Below are positions 18,296 to 27,277 of a DNA stretch of 64,000 nucleotides, in pieces. Position 1 is the stretch's first letter; the number at the start of each line of letters is the position of its first letter. Source of the stretch: Thalassotalea agarivorans (GTDB lineage Bacteria > Pseudomonadota > Gammaproteobacteria > Enterobacterales > Alteromonadaceae); NCBI RefSeq assembly GCF_030295955.1, contig NZ_AP027363.1:2170001-2234000 (forward strand). Reading direction: 5' to 3'. The translations under genes and the position numbers were made by a program. The notes below the pieces were generated by a model. The model was not told the DNA's origin and did no database searches. It saw only the letters and a program-made list of their open reading frames with translations.

Positions 18296-21280
18296 TTAGA
18301 ATGTACCTCTAATACCAATGTTGTAGCGCGCTCCAAATTGTTGAGCGCTAATTAGTTGGTTTGACAAGCGACCATGCAATCGCAACGTTGATTCAGTTAA
18401 GTTTAAGCCTTCTACGAAAACCGTTAACTGTGGCATTATTTCATAGCTCACATTTGCATCGAGCTGCCCATAAGCTTCTGTAAACACAGGCTCATCAGGC
18501 GCTCGTAGTTGGTCGGTTGCGGCTAAAAATTCATCACGCCAATTGTAAGCAATACGTGCTTGTAAACCATTGGCTTCGTAAAACGCCACTACGTTAGCCG
18601 AGTTACTTAAACCGATCAGAGCTGTTTGTTCTTCAACACTGGTCACGTCATATTCGACATCACCGTCAACAAATGTCGCATTAATTTGTGTACCAAACCC
18701 TGAATTGCCAAATAGATGCTGAAGGGCTACTTCTATACCATTTACGCTCGCAGATTCTTTGTTAACCGGCGTAGTTATTAACCAATTTACATCAGGCGCA
18801 TTTGGTACGACAGTACCATCACATGCTGGAATGTCAGAACCACTTTCTGGACAGCCTGTACCCGGATTACTATCTGGCGTTAGTGTTCCTTGGCTAGGGT
18901 CTGTATATGCAACACCATCGGCATTGTAAAGTTTGCCAGAAGTTGTATCGTTCGAAATATAGTTATCTACCCACTTCTGAAAATAACCAATTGAAGCATA
19001 GCTACCCTCGTCATAATACCATTCAAATGACAAATCTAAGTTGGTTGAAAGGTATGGCTTTAATGCTGAATTTCCTTGGTAAGCTAGATAAGGGCCCGCT
19101 GGACGCGAGTTTGCAAGGCTTACCGCAGGTCGTAGAGCGGTTAAGTCATTTCTCGTTAGGCTACGCCCCACACTGATACGCGTGATGATATCGTCAGTTA
19201 ACTCTAAAGAAGCGTCTATATTAGGCAGGATGTATGCGTAATCCCCTTCTAGCTCTGCGTTACCATAAACAGGGATATCGTCAAATTGTGGACGTAATTC
19301 AGTTAAGCTCTCATAACGTAAAGCATAAGGTGTTACCTGCCTTGTAGCGCCCGTCACATCGGTCTGCTCGTAACGAAGGCCTGCGACAATCTCAAGAGGC
19401 ATTTCGCCTATATCCATTTCAAAGTCAGCAGACACATATGCCGAAAGAGTAGTTTCATTTACCTCATTATAAACTTCTGGGTTATATGAAGGGCCTCCCG
19501 CTACTTCAAGCGATTGGTCAATCAGTTTTTTAACATCAAATTGATAAAAGTAAGGGAATAAGTTAGCGTCACCACCAAACTCACTGCCTACGTCACCGCG
19601 ATCTACCAACATAAGATCTTCCGCTGCTGGCACAAAAGCTTGTATACCGGTCAAATGCATACGCCATGTCGTGTCATACTGAAAGTCGATATAGCCGACA
19701 CCGTATTTAAGACCTTTAAATACGCTATCACTATCATTTATCCAATCAAAATCTACTTTCACTTGGCTAATAGTGTTTTCAACTTCGTTCCCGCGACCAA
19801 TAGATAAATTACCTGCAACCCAAGAAGCGTCGTACGGTCCAAGGCCTGAATCGGCATAATCATACAGATAATGAATATTGCCGTTAAAATTAACATCTGA
19901 CCAACGATCCGGATCATTTAAAATAGGTAGGTCACTACCCATTGCATAGTCTAATGTGAACTGACCGGCATAACAGACCTCATATGCATAACATGCAAAA
20001 TTTGCATTTGTAAGTAAAATAGAATTCTCAGAGATATTACCATCTGGTTGCGCGTGCGATGAAGAAGTATGTGCGTCAAGTGTCATTGCTAATGTTTCAG
20101 AAATCTGCCACGCAAAATTTAATCCGATAGAATCATTTTTCGTCTCAATTTCATCGTAGTATCCAATAAAGTCAGTACCACCACCACCATTGGTAATCGA
20201 TGCCAAAGTACCATTTTCATCCGCCGCTGCTGTTACCCAGTTCCCGATCCAGTGCGCCGTTTGAAAACGTTCAACGGTTGTTGAATAGTCAGATGCGAAA
20301 TAATCTAAGGTAAATTCTATGTTTTCCATTGGCGCAAATTGTACGACAAGTTGAGCGTTTGTGCGTTCACGTTCATGGTTAGATATATCCATATTATAAT
20401 TTTGGGGTAGCCAAATATTACCGTCTGGATTTCTTAATGGATCAATACCACTAACATCAACACTACCCCCTGCACCACCACAACTCGGACTAAAAGGTGT
20501 ATTGTACCCTAGCTCACAATTACCGCCGGTTTGACGCAACCAGCCGTCAGTAGCAATTATTTGTTGCGCGCTATCACGTTTTGAATATGAATACGCTGCT
20601 AAAACACCCAAAGTTCCATCCATAAAGTTGTTACTTATCATGCCTGAAATTTCAGGTGTAATAGAATCACCCTTTTCAACAGATGTATCTGCGATTCCCT
20701 TTATCGTATAGGCAGCTTTGAAACCATCAAAGTTGAAAGGCTTTGCTGTTTCTATGTTGACAGTTGCGCCAATTCCACCCGAAGCAACTTCGGCTTTTGC
20801 TGTTTTGTAAATTTGCACACCACTTACAGACTCTGAGGCAATTTGTTCAAAGTTGAAGCTACGATTTTGTGTACCACCTGCACCTTCTTGTTTAGGTGAG
20901 TCGGCAAAAGGCATTGAACGTCCATTTAGCGTTACTAAGTTAAAACTTGGACCAAAACCACGTACTGTAATTTGATTACCTTCGTTGTTTTTTCTGTCAA
21001 TGCTTACCCCTGTAATTCGCTGCAAGGACTCAGCTAGGTTTGTATCTGGAAATTTACCTATATCTTCAGCATTAATAGCGTCTACTACGCCACTTGCTTC
21101 GCGTTTGATATCTGTGGCTTTAATTACAGAAGATCGTATACCAGTAACTTCAATTACCTCGGTATTGTCAGCGGTTTGTTCAGCTTCTTCGGCAGCAAAG
21201 GCGTTAACCGATGTACCTGCCAATATCGAAGAGATAGTCAGCGACAATAATTTAGGTCGCATGAACTTGTTGCTTGTCAT
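18296..21280 (-). CDS. TonB-dependent receptor of the xylan/xylose locus
   Basis: Outer-membrane, TonB-energised importer, probably for xylo-oligosaccharides. 994 residues. Signal peptide ends in NAFA; a TonB-box-like EVIEVTG follows. The plug domain contains the conserved NLAESLQRITGVSIDR and VRGFGPSFNLVTLNGR segments. A large beta-barrel follows and the last residue is Phe, as expected for outer-membrane assembly. The start is preceded by GAGGGGGATAT. The gene is divergent from the GH26/GH43/PhyH operon, with a xylose-type LacI box 75 bp upstream. Substrate is inferred from context only. Confidence 0.9.
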   Translation of the reverse strand: MTSNKFMRPKLLSLTISSILAGTSVNAFAAEEAEQTADNTEVIEVTGIRSSVIKATDIKREASGVVDAINAEDIGKFPDTNLAESLQRITGVSIDRKNNEGNQITVRGFGPSFNLVTLNGRSMPFADSPKQEGAGGTQNRSFNFEQIASESVSGVQIYKTAKAEVASGGIGATVNIETAKPFNFDGFKAAYTIKGIADTSVEKGDSITPEISGMISNNFMDGTLGVLAAYSYSKRDSAQQIIATDGWLRQTGGNCELGYNTPFSPSCGGAGGSVDVSGIDPLRNPDGNIWLPQNYNMDISNHERERTNAQLVVQFAPMENIEFTLDYFASDYSTTVERFQTAHWIGNWVTAAADENGTLASITNGGGGTDFIGYYDEIETKNDSIGLNFAWQISETLAMTLDAHTSSSHAQPDGNISENSILLTNANFACYAYEVCYAGQFTLDYAMGSDLPILNDPDRWSDVNFNGNIHYLYDYADSGLGPYDASWVAGNLSIGRGNEVENTISQVKVDFDWINDSDSVFKGLKYGVGYIDFQYDTTWRMHLTGIQAFVPAAEDLMLVDRGDVGSEFGGDANLFPYFYQFDVKKLIDQSLEVAGGPSYNPEVYNEVNETTLSAYVSADFEMDIGEMPLEIVAGLRYEQTDVTGATRQVTPYALRYESLTELRPQFDDIPVYGNAELEGDYAYILPNIDASLELTDDIITRISVGRSLTRNDLTALRPAVSLANSRPAGPYLAYQGNSALKPYLSTNLDLSFEWYYDEGSYASIGYFQKWVDNYISNDTTSGKLYNADGVAYTDPSQGTLTPDSNPGTGCPESGSDIPACDGTVVPNAPDVNWLITTPVNKESASVNGIEVALQHLFGNSGFGTQINATFVDGDVEYDVTSVEEQTALIGLSNSANVVAFYEANGLQARIAYNWRDEFLAATDQLRAPDEPVFTEAYGQLDANVSYEIMPQLTVFVEGLNLTESTLRLHGRLSNQLISAQQFGARYNIGIRGTF

Positions 21281-21354
21281 ATATCCCCCTCAGGATTTTT
21301 TGCTTTTTTTATTGTTAATTGAACTGCTCAAATCAAATAACAGAATCAATTCAG

Positions 21355-21368
21355 TGTTAACGCTAACA
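21355..21368. promoter_or_regulatory. Xylose-type LacI operator (TonB receptor side)
   Basis: TGTTAACGCTAACA, matching the consensus TGTTARCGYTAACA shared by four sites in this locus. Proposed binding site of the LacI-family regulator at 25201-26238. Confidence 0.8.
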
Positions 21369-21565
21369 CGAAAAAATCATTTTGCCAACAAGTGACGTAA
21401 ATAAATCCAATTTCCCAATGACCCAACCACTCTTAATTTATTAATTAAAATGCATTTTTATATATAAATACATCGTCACAGACCAATAAAAGCAACAACT
21501 TAAGCTCATGCAGACTAAAATAACAAGAATATTCAATTGTATTCTAGGCATTACGAATCTTTTTA

Positions 21566-21579
21566 TGTTAACGTTATCA
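21566..21579. promoter_or_regulatory. Xylose-type LacI operator (glycosidase side)
   Basis: TGTTAACGTTATCA, one base off the locus consensus in its right arm. It lies 72 bp upstream of the GH26 start codon and is probably the operator of the GH26-GH43-PhyH operon. Confidence 0.72.
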
Positions 21580-21651
21580 CGAAATGGTAATTTACTAATA
21601 TAGCTAGTATGAATAACATACATATAGAAAAATTGTTTGGGGGACTACAAT

Positions 21652-22854
21652 ATGCCGTATAGAAACGCTTTAATAACGGCTTCATTCGTTACATGCATGT
21701 TAACGGCATGCAACTCAAGTCAAGAAAGGGTTAATTCTGATGAAGCGACTCTCGTAGGCGAAGATAGCACGTCATTTATTAGCACCAGATTTGTACCTCC
21801 ACAAAACAAACAATTATTATTTATTGGACAAGATTCAGACACTATTCGTGACTACATTGCAGCTGTTCCAGAAGACAACATTGAAGCGGTCACATTGTAT
21901 AGCCAGTTAAAACATAGCGATCCCAATCAAACATTAAAAGGGATTCATGAAAGCGCATCTTGGAACTCAGGTGAAGTCAGTTTTCCTAAAACGCTTGCCG
22001 CATCGCCACAAGCAGCAATTGCTATTGGCCTAGCGTTAGATACGTGCAATGGCCAGGCAAATCACACCGAGAATGTGGCACAGGGTAACTATGACGCATC
22101 TCTAGCTCAGTTGGTTACAACCCTTAAATCTTGGGCGCCAAGAAAAGTATTCCTGCGCATAGGTTATGAATTTGACGGTCCATGGAACTGTTACCAGCCA
22201 GACAGTTATAAAGCTGCGTTTCGCCATATCAAACAAGCCATTGATAACAATGGAGCTACCAACATTGCCACTGTTTGGCAGTCAGCAACTTGGCCTGATG
22301 GCTATGGCAACAAAGACTATGATGTACGAGAAAAGGACCATTTTGAAAAATGGTACCCTGGCGACGACGTTGTAGACTGGGTAAGTATGTCTGTGTTTTA
22401 TCGCGATCTTTCGAATTGGAACTACGTACCGCCCTCTACTCCTGATTTTGGTCAACAAAAAATGTTAGCCTTTGCTCGCGCCCATAATAAACCTCTAATG
22501 ATTTCAGAGGCCGCGCCCCAAGGGTATAGGACAGAAGCGCTAACCCAAAGCGTTATTCAAGAAAACAAGCCGTCACCTGTCTCTGCAGAACAAATTTGGT
22601 TGCAGTGGTACCAGCCTTTCTTTGACTTTATTGAGCAGAACAAAGATGTAATTAGGGCAGTAGCCTATATTAATACGCAATGGGAAGCACAAGGTATGTG
22701 GATTTGTGAACCCAATATAGCGGCTGGACAGCAAGGTTGTAACAACGGCAATTGGGGTGACAGTAGAGTGCAAGCCAATGAATACATTAAGTCTAAATGG
22801 CTAGAACAAATAAATGATGAATCCACTTGGATTCAAACGAGTCAATACGAGTAA
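21652..22854 (+). CDS. GH26-type glycoside hydrolase lipoprotein, possibly endo-beta-1,3-xylanase
   Basis: 400 residues. The ATG at 21652 follows TTGGGGGAC; a TTG upstream is rejected. A lipobox (MLTAC) makes it a lipoprotein, probably facing the periplasm or cell surface. The clan GH-A pattern is visible: VFLRIGYEFDGPWN with a candidate acid/base Glu173, and PLMISEAAPQGY with a candidate nucleophile Glu286. Segments such as FIGQDSDTIRDYIAAVPEDN and VIRAVAYINTQWEAQGMW resemble, from memory, bacterial GH26 beta-1,3-xylanases of marine vibrios, not the GH10/GH11 enzymes. Linkage to a beta-xylosidase and a complete xylose pathway supports a xylan substrate; beta-1,3-xylan of marine algae is my preferred reading. 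A GH26 mannanase is the main alternative. Confidence 0.68.
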   Translation: MPYRNALITASFVTCMLTACNSSQERVNSDEATLVGEDSTSFISTRFVPPQNKQLLFIGQDSDTIRDYIAAVPEDNIEAVTLYSQLKHSDPNQTLKGIHESASWNSGEVSFPKTLAASPQAAIAIGLALDTCNGQANHTENVAQGNYDASLAQLVTTLKSWAPRKVFLRIGYEFDGPWNCYQPDSYKAAFRHIKQAIDNNGATNIATVWQSATWPDGYGNKDYDVREKDHFEKWYPGDDVVDWVSMSVFYRDLSNWNYVPPSTPDFGQQKMLAFARAHNKPLMISEAAPQGYRTEALTQSVIQENKPSPVSAEQIWLQWYQPFFDFIEQNKDVIRAVAYINTQWEAQGMWICEPNIAAGQQGCNNGNWGDSRVQANEYIKSKWLEQINDESTWIQTSQYE

Positions 22855-22859
22855 TAAAG

Positions 22860-24476
22860 ATGCCACAACAAATGATTCAAAACCCGATATTGAAGGGATT
22901 TAACCCAGATCCAAACATTGTCAAAGTCGGTGACGATTACTTTATCGCTACATCAACATTTGAATGGTTTCCAGGAGTACAAATTCATCATTCAAAAGAT
23001 TTAGTCCATTGGCAACTTATTGGGCAAGCACTCAATAGAACCTCACAATTAGATATGAAAGGTGTACCCGATTCTTGTGGTGTATGGGCACCACAACTTA
23101 ACTATCACCAAGGTACGTTTTATCTGATTTATAGCAATGTAAAAAGCTTTAATGGTCAATGGAAAGATACGCCAAATTACCTAGTTACTACCGACGATAT
23201 TTTTGGTGAATGGTCTGAGCCGGTATTTCTAAATGCAAGTGGTTTTGACCCGTCGCTGTATCACGATGATGATGGTAAGTCTTATTTGCTCAATATGGTT
23301 ATGGACCATAGGAACAACTTGTTTTTTGGTGGTGTTGTTGTTCAAGAATACTGTAAGGCACAACAAGAACTCGTTGGTGATATTCACTATATTTTTGAGG
23401 GTACAGAATGCGGACGCACTGAAGCGCCTCACATTTTAAAGAAAGATGGATACTACTACCTGATAACAGCAGAAGGCGGCACAAGTTATGAGCATTGTAT
23501 GACCGTTGCTCGCTCGAAATCGTTGTTTGGCCCATATGAAGTGCATCCTGACAACCCTTTCCTAACCGCCAAAGGTGTACCAGACAATGCATTACAAAAA
23601 ACTGGGCACGGAGATATCTTTGAAGGACCTGATGGTCAATGGTATACAGTCTTCCTTACGGGTCGTCCACTCACGACATTGGGCCGATGCATTACCGGCA
23701 GAGAAACGGGCATAGAACAAGTCCAATGGCGAGATGGCTGGCCGTATACAGTCCATGGCAGCAAAGCAGCTAGGTTGCAAGTTCCTGCACCTAATCTGCC
23801 ACAACACCCTTTTGAGGCGCCGCAATCTACTGTCGATTTTTCAAAGCCTTTACCTAAAGATTTTCAATCACTCCGTGTACCAATGGAAGACTCTTGGTTG
23901 CAATTAGATAAGTCGAGAGAAACGCTCCGTTTAATAGGCCGTGAATCGCTAAGTAGTTGTCATGAACAAAGCCTCGTCGCAAGACGTGTGCAAGCACATC
24001 ATACGGTAACAGAAACATGTGTTGATTTTTCACCGACAAACTATCAACAAATGGCAGGATTGGTTTGTTACTACAATACCTTGCATTTTCACTATTTGCA
24101 TATCACAGGAGATAGCTTTGGAGCGAAAGACAAACGTACCTATCTGACTATTGTCTCTAACGATTATTTTGATACAACCGAACCTGCCGGTCGCATTGAT
24201 ATTACCGGGGCTTCAAAAGTGTACCTTAAAGCAGACTTTAATGGCGCAAATCTGCAGTTTTATTACGCACTTAAACAGGGAGAGTGGCAAAAAATTGGGC
24301 CAGTATTAGACGGTTCAATTCTGTCAGATGACTATGTTGAACATAGCGACATTCGTTTTCACCCGTGTTTTACCGGCGCGTTTGTAGGAATGTGTTGCCA
24401 AGATCTATCAGGGCAAGCACTTCATGCTGATTTTACGTATTTTGATTATAAAGAATTTGGAGAATCGCATGATTGA
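22860..24476 (+). CDS. GH43 beta-xylosidase
   Basis: Releases xylose (or possibly arabinose) from the non-reducing end of oligosaccharides. 538 residues with no signal peptide, so cytoplasmic. The five-bladed propeller residues are visible: base Asp17 in NPDPN, pKa-modulating Asp130 in FDPSLYHDDDG, and acid Glu188 in ECGRTEAPH. The C-terminal beta-sandwich fits the two-domain GH43 beta-xylosidases (about 530-550 residues). The ATG at 22860 lies 5 bp after the GH26 stop, with a weak ribosome site; an ATG four codons later is possible. The stop overlaps the PhyH start. Confidence 0.9.
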   Translation: MPQQMIQNPILKGFNPDPNIVKVGDDYFIATSTFEWFPGVQIHHSKDLVHWQLIGQALNRTSQLDMKGVPDSCGVWAPQLNYHQGTFYLIYSNVKSFNGQWKDTPNYLVTTDDIFGEWSEPVFLNASGFDPSLYHDDDGKSYLLNMVMDHRNNLFFGGVVVQEYCKAQQELVGDIHYIFEGTECGRTEAPHILKKDGYYYLITAEGGTSYEHCMTVARSKSLFGPYEVHPDNPFLTAKGVPDNALQKTGHGDIFEGPDGQWYTVFLTGRPLTTLGRCITGRETGIEQVQWRDGWPYTVHGSKAARLQVPAPNLPQHPFEAPQSTVDFSKPLPKDFQSLRVPMEDSWLQLDKSRETLRLIGRESLSSCHEQSLVARRVQAHHTVTETCVDFSPTNYQQMAGLVCYYNTLHFHYLHITGDSFGAKDKRTYLTIVSNDYFDTTEPAGRIDITGASKVYLKADFNGANLQFYYALKQGEWQKIGPVLDGSILSDDYVEHSDIRFHPCFTGAFVGMCCQDLSGQALHADFTYFDYKEFGESHD

Positions 24477-25179
24477 TATCGATGCGCTTGCACAACAATT
24501 TTGGAAAGATGGTTACATCGTTGTAAAAAACTTTTTTGATAGCGAGGTTATGGATGACCTAAATCAGCAAATCATCGAACATTTTGGCATGAAGCCGGCG
24601 TTTGAACATACCGACGAGTTTATCGAAAAGTCAGCTGTCGAAGTGGTCCCTTGGTTTCCACAAAGAGAAGGGGTAACCTCGTTTGATGTTATTGGTAAAA
24701 ATGATCAACTGAATGCATTAACCAACACAATTTTAGACAACGAATGGTATGAACAATATGCCATGGTGATGTTTTCAAAGAAAGGCACCAAAGGTCAGGC
24801 TTGGCATCAAGACTGCCCTCCTACCGACCCTAAAAAATTCAACATGAATCGCTTGATCTATACCATGGACATCGACGCCGAATTAACCGGCGGTCAAACC
24901 ATGGTTATGCCTGGTTCTCATAAGCAAGGTTTACTACCCTCACCAAGCGAGGCGTTTGACGAGAGCAAAGCAGTCACACTTACACCGAAAAAAGGTGATT
25001 TAGTGTTATTACATGGTCACTGCTATCACAAGGTCACTGAGGTCACAGGACAGTATCGCGTGTCGACAAACTTTCGAGTAGCACCAGAAGGAACGCCTGA
25101 AGATATTACTGATATTGGCGTGTACCGCAATATGCTGTATCAGTTTTCAACATCCTCAGTCGTTGAAGAGCGCACATAA
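24469..25179 (+). CDS. PhyH-family Fe(II)/2-oxoglutarate dioxygenase
   Basis: 236 residues of the phytanoyl-CoA dioxygenase family, non-haem iron oxygenases that hydroxylate or demethylate small molecules. The metal pair HxD is in WHQDCPP (His113, Asp115); a distal His (HGHCYHKVTE) and the 2-oxoglutarate Arg in QYRVSTNFR follow. The ATG overlaps the end of the GH43 gene by 8 bp, so translation is likely coupled. It is the last gene before a strong terminator, hence a true operon member under the xylose operator. The substrate is unknown; oxidation of a modified (for example methylated) sugar is conceivable but unsupported by the sequence. Confidence 0.85.
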   Translation: MIDIDALAQQFWKDGYIVVKNFFDSEVMDDLNQQIIEHFGMKPAFEHTDEFIEKSAVEVVPWFPQREGVTSFDVIGKNDQLNALTNTILDNEWYEQYAMVMFSKKGTKGQAWHQDCPPTDPKKFNMNRLIYTMDIDAELTGGQTMVMPGSHKQGLLPSPSEAFDESKAVTLTPKKGDLVLLHGHCYHKVTEVTGQYRVSTNFRVAPEGTPEDITDIGVYRNMLYQFSTSSVVEERT

Positions 25180-25202
25180 AAAAAGCCCTAACGGGCTTTT
25201 TT
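25178..25202. terminator. Terminator between PhyH and LacI-family regulator genes
   Basis: AAAAAAAGCCC / GGGCTTTTTTA stem with a TAAC loop. It ends the glycosidase operon and overlaps the last codon of the convergent regulator gene. Confidence 0.9.
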
Positions 25203-26238
25203 ATTTTATTACTTGGCTTGACTCTCGCTGAATAAACTCAAAATCAAGCACGTGTCTATATTCTCCTGGTGATTCAGGTTTACCATCGCTGAACTTACCT
25301 GATGCAAGCAATTCAACGGCTAATACTGCCATAGCATCTATAGGTTGCCTAACCGTTGTAAGATGAGGCGATACCGTTGTTGCTAAGGTCGTATCATCAA
25401 AACCTACGACTGAAATTTCATCTGGAATGTTGATACGTTTTTTATGGGCAGCAGTTAACACACCAGCGGCCATTTCATCGTTAGCCGCAAAAATAGCGGT
25501 TGGCTTATCATCCAACGACATGAGTTGTTCACCTGCTTCCACACCGGATTGATAGGTAAATTGCCCCTGAACTATGTAACTAGGCGGCACAGAAATCTGA
25601 TTTGAACGCAGTGCATCTAAAAACCCTTGGTAACGTAATCGTGAAGCGCCTTGGGCATCAGAGCCAATGATATGGGCAATTTTAGAATGCCCTTGTTTGA
25701 TTAGCTGTTCGGTTGCCTTATAAGCGGCATTATAATCATCAATACAGACATAAGGCGCAATATCTAAACGTGCATCTGGTGCAACGCGAACATAAGGAAT
25801 ATTAGCCTTTTGAAGCAAGGCTAATACATCTTCATTATCGCTAATAGGAGGTAATAAAATAATGCCATCAACGCGCGTTACATCAATAAGTTCGTTAATA
25901 GAACTAAGAGAAGCGGTTTTATTATCTGGTAGATATTCATCAACAATCAGATGATAACCTTTTGAGCGGCACGTTTTTAACGCGCCCAATAAAAAACTAC
26001 TGACATAGCTCGCTGGTAAATCGGTGTACACCAAACCGATAAAAAAAGATTTGCTGCTCGCTAAGCGTCGCGCTGACACGTTAGGACGATAGTTTAACGC
26101 CTTAACAGCATCCAACACTTTTTTGCGTTTATCTTCACTTACTTTGGCTTCATTGTTAAGTACGCGGGAGACTGTCATATTAGACACTCCAGCTAATTCT
26201 GCCACATCCTGTATTCTTGCTCTTTTCACTTCGCTCAT
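25201..26238 (-). CDS. xylR: LacI-family transcriptional regulator of the xylose locus
   Basis: 345 residues. N-terminal helix-turn-helix and hinge: RIQDVAELAGVSNMTVSRVLN and YRPNVSARRLA, followed by a periplasmic-binding-protein-like effector domain (IGLVYTDLP, VVGFDDTTLATTVSPHLTTVRQP). It sits in the middle of the locus, and four LacI-type palindromes flank the divergent promoters around it, so it is most likely the repressor released by xylose or a xylo-oligosaccharide. LacI-type xylose regulators are known in Alteromonadales; they are unrelated to the AraC-type XylR of enterics. It is downstream of the oxidoreductase gene (83-bp gap) with no box of its own. Confidence 0.85.
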   Translation of the reverse strand: MSEVKRARIQDVAELAGVSNMTVSRVLNNEAKVSEDKRKKVLDAVKALNYRPNVSARRLASSKSFFIGLVYTDLPASYVSSFLLGALKTCRSKGYHLIVDEYLPDNKTASLSSINELIDVTRVDGIILLPPISDNEDVLALLQKANIPYVRVAPDARLDIAPYVCIDDYNAAYKATEQLIKQGHSKIAHIIGSDAQGASRLRYQGFLDALRSNQISVPPSYIVQGQFTYQSGVEAGEQLMSLDDKPTAIFAANDEMAAGVLTAAHKKRINIPDEISVVGFDDTTLATTVSPHLTTVRQPIDAMAVLAVELLASGKFSDGKPESPGEYRHVLDFEFIQRESSQVIK

Positions 26239-26320
26239 TCGTTGATTTGTGCTTCGTTATTATTAGTAACGCAAAACGCAAAGATTAAAGTATTTTGTAC
26301 TTTTTCACAATAATGCAACT

Positions 26321-27277
26321 TTAATATTTAGCTTTAACACGCTCCATAGTTTGTTGAAATTTAATGGATTGTTCGGGGGTTACTTTGTCTGATGTAAGTT
26401 TTCCTTGCGCGATATACTGAGCAACCGCTTCAGCTTCATAACAAAAACCCAAACTCTCCCTTTGGTCGTTGTAATAATCGACTTTCTCATCAAGTACATA
26501 CAATGTACATTCATTCGCTCGCCAAAAATCTGGTATCGCAATGTACCCTTCGTCACCTATGATGTAAGCCCAATTTTGTAGTTTGCAGCTAAAAGAAGAT
26601 GCTAATGTTGCTTTAGCTTCGCCATAATTACATATGAACAAGCTATCGGCGTCGGCTCCATTTGGCGCAAGGGTAGCTTCAACATAAATAGATTTAATAT
26701 CCTTATTCAAAAAATAATCCGCGATAGCGATAGGATAAATCCCCATATCAAGAAGGCTACCACCAGCTAAGTTAATATCCCACTCTCGACGATCCTCTTG
26801 ATAAGGAATTGGATAACCGAAATCAGCTTTAATATGTTTAATATTGCCTATTCGACCTTGCTCTACCCACGTTTTTGCTTTCAATATCGCCGGCAAGTAA
26901 TAGGTCCACATTGCCTCCATTAAAAACACGCCCTTTTCTTTTGCTAGTGCATACAGTGCGATAGCTTGCTCGCTAGAAACCGTAATCGGTTTTTCACACA
27001 GAACATGTTTACCCGCGTTGATAGCATCGGCCACATTTTGATAATGAAAAGTATGAGGTGTGGCGACGTAAATCACATCAACTTCAGGGTCTGCGTACAA
27101 GGCTTCATAGCCTTGATATACATTTGGGATGTTATATTGCTTAGCAAATGTTTTCGCATCGTCTAACGATCTCGCTGCAATTGCTTGCAAGCTGCCATGT
27201 TCAACAAATTGCATATCATGACAAAATTGATGTGCAATACGCCCTGCACTTACTATTCCCCAGCGCAACGTGTTCAC
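26321..27277 (-). CDS. Gfo/Idh/MocA-family oxidoreductase
   Basis: 318-residue NAD(P)-dependent sugar or polyol dehydrogenase-like protein. Rossmann motif WGIVSAGRIAH at the N-terminus, then the family lysine motif GKHVLCEKPITV and the mixed alpha/beta C-domain. It begins with GTG, and the transporter stop overlaps it by one base (TAGTG), so the two are translationally coupled. Resembles the D-xylose 1-dehydrogenase / dihydrodiol dehydrogenase branch, but an isomerase pathway is also encoded here, so its role may be a side branch or processing of a modified sugar. Confidence 0.83.
   Translation of the reverse strand: MNTLRWGIVSAGRIAHQFCHDMQFVEHGSLQAIAARSLDDAKTFAKQYNIPNVYQGYEALYADPEVDVIYVATPHTFHYQNVADAINAGKHVLCEKPITVSSEQAIALYALAKEKGVFLMEAMWTYYLPAILKAKTWVEQGRIGNIKHIKADFGYPIPYQEDRREWDINLAGGSLLDMGIYPIAIADYFLNKDIKSIYVEATLAPNGADADSLFICNYGEAKATLASSFSCKLQNWAYIIGDEGYIAIPDFWRANECTLYVLDEKVDYYNDQRESLGFCYEAEAVAQYIAQGKLTSDKVTPEQSIKFQQTMERVKAKY

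Larger units (their letters stand above)
21281..21651. other. Divergent control region of TonB receptor and glycosidase operon
   Basis: About 370 bp holding two xylose-type LacI boxes (21355-21368 and 21566-21579), one for each direction. A 60-codon open frame at 21441-21623 on the minus strand crosses the second box and has no ribosome site, so it is not called. Promoter hexamers are not clear enough to place. Confidence 0.6.

Noticed and set aside
21441-21623. 60-codon minus-strand frame between the TonB receptor and GH26 genes
   Set aside because: Crosses a LacI box, lacks a ribosome site and resembles no protein.
25201-26238. Enteric-type XylR
   Set aside because: The protein is LacI-family by its helix-turn-helix and effector domain, not an AraC-family activator; the symbol xylR is used only in the Alteromonadales LacI sense.
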